Below, one piece after another: positions 59,195 to 64,000 of a stretch of DNA of 64,000 nucleotides. The notes under the pieces are model-generated. The model searched no databases. It was not told where the DNA came from and worked only from the letters and a program-made list of their open reading frames with translations. The DNA comes from Gigantopelta aegis (taxonomy: Eukaryota; Mollusca; Gastropoda; Neomphalida; Peltospiridae): positions 2,734,364 through 2,798,363 of the forward strand of contig NC_054708.1 in assembly GCF_016097555.1 (NCBI RefSeq), given 5' to 3'. A program made the translations under genes and the position numbers. The number at the start of each line of letters is the position of its first letter. Position 1 is the stretch's first letter.

Positions 59195-59233
59195 TAAGCG
59201 AGCACTCAAGCCACCGAGCTAAATCCCGCCCTA
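59195..59233 (-). mobile_element. SINE-alpha type b, right part of a split copy
   Basis: AAGCGAGCACTCAAGCCACC and GAGCTAAATCCCGCCCT restore the A-box side of the head split at 58684. Confidence 0.7.
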
Positions 59234-59324
59234 TCCTCTAATAGGGTGATTAAGCCAAATAGTATTATATTAAATACTAAATACAGAAAGTTAGTGTTGT
59301 ACACTGATGTAAGAGGGTTAAAAT

Positions 59325-60927
59325 ATACTTCAGTGGTAGAAAACCCGTGTCAGATGACAGGTTCAAATATACTTCAGTGGTAGAAAACCCGTGTCAGATG
59401 ACAGGTTCAAACATACTTCAGTGGTAGAAAACCCGTGTCAGATGACAGGTTCAAATATACTTCAGTGGTAGAAAACCCGTGTCAGATGACAGGTTCAAAT
59501 ATACTTCAGTGGTAGAAAACCCGTGTCAGATGACAGGTTCAAACATACTTCAGTGGTAGAAAACCCGTGTCAGATGACAGGTTCAAATATACTTCAGCGG
59601 TAGAAAACCCGTGTCAAACATACTTCAGTGGTAGAAAACCCGTGTCAGATGACAGGTTCAAATATACTTCAGTGGTAGAAAACCCGTGTCAAACATACTT
59701 CAGTGGTAGAAAACCCGTGTCAGATGACAGGTTCAAATATACTTCAGCGGTAGAAAACCCGTGTCAAACATACTTCAGTGGTAGAAAACCCGTGTCAGAT
59801 GACAGGTTCAAATATACTTCAGCGGTAGAAAACCCGTGTCAAACATACTTCAGTGGTAGAAAACCCGTGTCAGATGACAGGTTCAAATATACTTCAGTGG
59901 TAGAAAACCCGTGTCAGATGACAGGTTCAAACATACTTCAGTGGTAGAAAACCCGTGTCAGATGACAGGTTCAGACATACTTCAGTGGTAGAAAACCCGT
60001 GTCAGATGACAGGTTCAAATATACTTCAGTGGTAGAAAACCCGTGTCAGATGACAGGTTCAAATATACTTCAGCGGTAGAAAACCCGTGTCAAACATACT
60101 TCAGTGGTAGAAAACCCGTGTCAGATGACAGGTTCAAATATACTTCAGTGGTAGAAAACCCGTGTCAAACATACTTCAGTGGTAGAAAACCCGTGTCAGA
60201 TGACAGGTTCAAATATACTTCAGCGGTAGAAAACCCGTGTCAAACATACTTCAGTGGTAGAAAACCCGTGTCAGATGACAGGTTCAAATATACTTCAGCG
60301 GTAGAAAACCCGTGTCAGATGACAGGTTCAGCGGTAGAAAAATATACTTCAGCGGTAGAAAACCCGTGTCAAACATACTTCAGTGGTAGAAAACCCGTGT
60401 CAGATGACAGGTTCAAATATACTTCAGCGGTAGAAAACCCGTGTCAAACATACTTCAGTGGTAGAAAACCCGTGTCAGATGACAGGTTCAAATATACTTC
60501 AGTGGTAGAAAACCCGTGTCAGATGACAGGTTCAAATATACTTCAGCGGTAGAAAACCCGTGTCAAACATACTTCAGTGGTAGAAAACCCGTGTCAGATG
60601 ACAGGTTCAAATATACTTCAGTGGTAGAAAACCCGTGTCAGATGACAGGTTCAAATATACTTCAGTGGTAGAAAACCCGTGTCAGATGACAGGTTCAAAC
60701 ATACTTCAGTGGTAGAAAACCCGTGTCAGATGACAGGTTCAAATATACTTCAGTGGTAGAAAACCCGTGTCAGATCGGTAGAAAACCCGTGTCAAACATA
60801 CTTCAGTGGTAGAAAACCCGTGTCAGATGACAGGTTCAAATATACTTCAGTGGTAGAAAACCCGTGTCAGATGACAGGTTCAAATATACTTCAGTGGTAG
60901 AAAACCCGTGTCAGATGACAGGTTCAA
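59325..60927. repeat. 44-bp array with 30-31-bp short units, over 40 copies
   Basis: Long unit: GATGACAGGTTCAAATATAC, TTCAGTGGTAGAAAACCCGT, GTCA. Short units lack the GATGACAGGTTC part. GTGG and GCGG variants are linked: GCGG copies nearly always precede a short unit, which indicates a co-amplified long-short pair of about 75 bp. The array ends against a SINE tail. ORFs up to 169 codons are period artefacts. Confidence 0.97.
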
Positions 60928-61194
60928 GTTTATTTTGTTTAATCACACCACTAGACCACATTGATTAATTGATCACCGGCTATTGGATGTTAGACATACG
61001 GTAATTTTTATATAGGCTTATAGTCTGAAAGGAAACCCGCTACATTTTATATGCACTTTCCCACAGATATAGCAGTCGTGGAGCACTGGTTGAGACCGTG
61101 GAAAACCAATCAGAGAATGGGTTCACTGGGGATTCGATCCTGCGACCAAAGCACCTCAAGCGAGCGTTCTACCTACTGAGCTAGATCCCGCCCA
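60928..61194 (-). mobile_element. SINE-alpha type b, full length with body deletion
   Basis: TTTGTTTAATCACACCACTA, GATCACCGGCTATTGGATGT, then the head GGGGATTCGATCCTGCGACC, CTCAAGCGAGCGTTCTACCT and ACTGAGCTAGATCCCGCCC. Lies 157 bp below FABP exon 1 in intron 1. Confidence 0.85.
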
Positions 61195-61295
61195 CAAAAG
61201 ACGTACAGGTACGTTAAAACACATGGTAGCGGCTGTTGGAAGAATCAGCCAAACATAGGTCAGTAGACATCAGAAAGACAGGCATCAAAGCGGAC

Positions 61296-61340
61296 GGACG
61301 GACGGACGGACAGGTACAGACGGACAGATAGATAGACATA
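61296..61340. repeat. (GGAC)n / (GATA)n microsatellite
   Basis: GGACGGACGGACGGACGGAC, then GACAGATAGATAGACA, 10 bp inside intron 1 from the exon 1 donor. Confidence 0.9.
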
Positions 61341-61350
61341 ATGTACTCAC

Positions 61351-61426
61351 CTAAAGCATCGCTAAATTCGTCAAAGCCGGTTGTTTGTTCTGGCATGAGT
61401 TCCCACCGACCCACATAGTTATCCAT
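61351..61426 (-). CDS. Fatty-acid-binding-protein-like gene, exon 1 with start codon
   Basis: On the minus strand the exon reads MDNYVGRWELMPEQTTGFDE, FSDALG and meets the donor GTGAGT after the first base of the Gly codon (phase 1). VGRWEL followed by GFDEF matches the N-terminal FABP signature (G-x-W-x-L, then an aromatic-acidic pair); two extra residues lie between the parts. Coding length is 76 bp against 73 in most family members, with the intron at the same place (after ALG). The ATG has A/G-rich context and G at +4. Unspliced, the frame would read on into intron repeats and stop at 61214. A TATA-like ATAAAA lies 75 bases upstream. Together with exons 2 and 3 this gives 120 codons; about 15-20 more are expected in the unseen last exon. 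Confidence 0.85.
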
Positions 61427-61500
61427 AGCGATTCAAAGAGCCACAAACAATCGCAAACAACTACAGCGGAGTTTTTTCGTTCCTCGTCCGACGTCGTCTG

Positions 61501-61506
61501 TTTTAT
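61501..61506 (-). promoter_or_regulatory. TATA-like box of the FABP-like gene
   Basis: ATAAAA on the minus strand, 75 bases before the start codon, would place transcription start near 61470. CpG-rich sequence (GACGACGTCGGACGAGGAAC) follows. Placement is by spacing only. Confidence 0.3.
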
Positions 61507-62635
61507 GTCAAGTTGCGCTTCTCACTAGAGCCGCAGTAATGATTTCCTAGTTATTGCCGGCGTAAAACAAATACAATCGCTTGTTGGCTACATAGACTTG
61601 GCTTAAGTCTTAATTTCCAGTTAATATTCCATGTCGGGAATGGGGTATGTTCGCAGGAGTGACGCCTTGGTTACTGACACATGTTAATGTCTAGTGATTC
61701 CAGGAAGTAGGCAGGATTACGCTCATCCTCTTCGCTTCTTTTCACGTTTCCTTCCTCCCAGACAAGCAGTCTGCTTGGCACCAAACTGAGTCAAGTCTAC
61801 GACCGGCGTGTATCACGCTAAGTGGCTTTCAGAAAGTTAATATTTGCATCAATAGGCCAGCGGCCGCGGCTGGGCTTGAATATTTATAGGACATCGTTTA
61901 TGCCAGTTTGGCGTTATCGATGAATAATGAATATTCTTTTTTATATGTCTATATATTCATGTCTCAAACAGATTGTTAGTGTAACCATTTTACACGATCT
62001 TTAAGACTCACTCTGTAACATTCAGCTGTGGGGTCAGTGTTAGTGGGTCACAGAGTCGGTACCAAACCATATATACGGCGTAATGAATTTGTTTGCCGTC
62101 ATAAACCACAACACTGCCGACGAAGACGAGGAAACCACACGGTCATAGACTAGCATACAAGCATTTTTTAAAACATAATTTTTTATGACATTTTTAATGT
62201 AAAATGAAGCAAATGGACCTAATTAAAAGAAAAGCACACAAAATCTAATAATATTTCATCATAAATCTGTTCAGCATAGATGTAAATATGACACGTCAGT
62301 GGATATTCCATAGGCCGATTTCGCAAATTTGCAAAAAGCGTCCCCTCCTCGCCAAAGCAAGATATAATAATTTAACAAAAAACTAAAATTAGCACAATTT
62401 TCTTTGTTCTCATAACTAGTTATCCTCCAAGTTTTAATGTGTTTGGTTAAACCGTGTATTTTTAATTATTAAGAAAATGTGTTGCCAGTCTGCCGAAACT
62501 GTCCACAGCCGGGTACAGAAACACAGAAATGTTGGAAAATATTATACTGTTGCCACATACTGACAATCACTTTACAACTAATATGTCTTATCGAAAATAT
62601 TATTATGTAGTCTTTGCATTTATTAATATAAAATA
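61507..62635. other. Upstream region of the FABP-like gene; no other feature recognised
   Basis: Presumed promoter and 5-prime flank. A G/C-rich patch CAGCGGCCGCGGCTGGGCTT lies near 61859. No second gene is visible on the plus strand. Confidence 0.4.
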
Positions 62636-62636
62636 C

Positions 62637-62850
62637 AACAGGCCCGTAGGAACTGGGGAAGGGCGGGCCTAGGGACTTGTTCTCTATCACACACTCTAGG
62701 ATGAAAATGTGTTTTAAATTTTCACTACTCTGCATAAATAAAGATGTAATAAAGATAAAAAATCTAGTTTGTATCCCTTACTGGAGACTGTATCCCCCCC
62801 CCCCCCCCCCCCCCATACACACTTCAAATATCGTTCCTACAGGCCGGTAC
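62637..62850. mobile_element. MITE-E, copy 1
   Basis: The left ACAGGCCCGTAGGAACTGGG mirrors the right CGTTCCTACAGGCCGGTAC. It holds a C run at 62795-62814. Confidence 0.6.
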
Positions 62851-62851
62851 A

Positions 62852-63268
62852 AATGTAGATAATATGTAGAGGGTGAGGTTAGGAACCAGTTCCTTTTATC
62901 TTTAGGATTTTGTAATCATGATTTCAGGTAGTTTGCTCCACATACTGACATAAAACACATTTGTTATATATTGGAACAAAATATAAATAATTACAATATA
63001 TCCAGTGTTATTTTCTTTAATCATTCATGGAGGAAGAAGGAAGTCCTGATGAAAATATACTACAGGTAAAATATATTACAGGTAAAACAAAATAATATAT
63101 GATGCTTATTCCATGTGGTAACTATTGTTAATTTTGCTTTAAATTGCTAGATGCCAAAAGTGATTAATTATATTATTTTATGGTAACAGTCGAAAATTAG
63201 ACGACCAATTGTTTCAACCTCTGCCAAAGGTACCAGGTTTTCTGCCAGAAAATAAGTTGAGGGTACGT
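62852..63268. other. No recognised feature
   Basis: AT-rich. CTACAGGTAAAATATATTAC shows a short local duplication near 63058-63090. Confidence 0.4.
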
Positions 63269-63269
63269 A

Positions 63270-63402
63270 ATAAAACAGGCCCGTAGGAACTTCGGGGTGT
63301 TATCACATTAATTTTTGCCATTGTAACCAAAATCTGATGTAGAGTTTATACCCGGTCCGTCAGTGCCCCACCTCCCAAAGTCGTTCCTATGGGCCTGTAA
63401 AA
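63270..63402. mobile_element. MITE-E, copy 2
   Basis: ACAGGCCCGTAGGAACTTCG at the left and CGTTCCTATGGGCCTGT at the right are inverted. It is about 130 bp, same ends as the 62.6-kb copy. Confidence 0.65.
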
Positions 63403-64000
63403 ACTAAATATATTCAAAGGAGTATATTGGGTGGTTATAGGTTTGAAATGTGTGTTTTTTATTGAACATTTTATTTCACGCACTTTTACAAATTTTAAAC
63501 AGCAATTATGTTAATATAATCTATCGAAAAAATAAAACATTATATACATCAAATGTATATACATTAATTTCTGAGATGTTTTAGTACATACATGTAAGTT
63601 TACCCTCCGCACCCTCTGGCAGAAACCCAGGTTAGGTATTAAAACAATTATTTGGTGTAGAGTATTTTTAATATGACATACAGAAAGCATTAAAAAGTAC
63701 AATTTTATTATGCTTTAATAATCGACATTAGCTTTAAAATTATTTAACCATCATTCCTTCTGGCCAGAGTACATACGTTGTTCCTGCCAAAGTGTTAGCA
63801 TTTTAATTTTAATGACAATATACTGAACTGACGATAAACATTGTTAACGTTTTAAAGGTGGTTTGTTATGAGGTTAACAAACCAACTAGATCAAGAGACG
63901 TTAGTATGGAATCGTTATGGGCTGTCGGTAAAAATTAATTTGGTAATTATAGGTAAATAAATGTGAAGTTTAAATATTCGTATGTGAACAAATTGCAATA
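63403..64000. other. No recognised feature
   Basis: AT-rich. TTCTGCCAGAAAATAAGTTG upstream and CTCTGGCAGAAACCCAGG here suggest further diverged MITE-like pieces, not resolved. Confidence 0.35.

Noticed and set aside
59567..60552. ORFs of 126 and 169 codons in the 44-bp array
   Set aside because: Broken wherever the long/short unit order changes. Array artefact.

Overview
This is a stretch of animal nuclear DNA, most probably from a mollusc and likely a gastropod. The evidence is split genes with GT-AG introns, many tRNA-derived SINEs, LINE 3-prime ends, foldback (MITE-like) elements, and an extreme load of minisatellites. There are no bacterial operons, Shine-Dalgarno sites or dense ORFs. 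The species call is inference from repeat style, and no search was run.

Only two genes can be supported. (1) A fatty-acid-binding-protein-like gene runs on the minus strand from about 61.5 kb to below 47.8 kb: exon 1 at 61351-61426, exon 2 at 49636-49814, exon 3 at 47792-47896. A last short exon was not found. Intron positions and phases (phase 1, then phase 0, phase 0) match the classic FABP gene layout. (2) An apparently intronless 232-codon gene of unknown family lies on the plus strand at 35838-36536. It has an overlapping upstream ORF and a duplicated leader.

Layout. 0-5 kb: fragments of a LINE 3-prime end and SINEs, with a 650-bp foldback element nested in a LINE. 5-17 kb: five minisatellite arrays, including a 4.2-kb array of 69/84-bp units. 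17-34 kb: mostly single-copy DNA with scattered SINEs, two copies of one foldback family and a broken LINE reverse transcriptase. 34-37 kb: the 232-codon gene. 37-47 kb: foldbacks, then arrays of 93, 97, 40, 29/40 and 15 bp, with a suspicious blended zone at 41.8-43.4 kb. 47-61.5 kb: the FABP gene, whose 11.5-kb first intron holds many arrays and retroelements. 61.5-64 kb: mostly plain sequence with two small foldbacks.

The most striking signal is that a 45-bp minisatellite carries the splice acceptor and the first coding bases of FABP exon 2 in about 15 full copies. The unit is 15 stop-free codons in the gene's frame, so several alternative acceptors could lengthen the protein by 15-residue steps. 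A second theme is that several tandem arrays clearly grew out of transposon termini. The long ORFs seen in tandem arrays follow from unit lengths that lack stop codons and are not genes. Repeat family names used here (SINE-alpha, MITE-A and so on) are local labels only.
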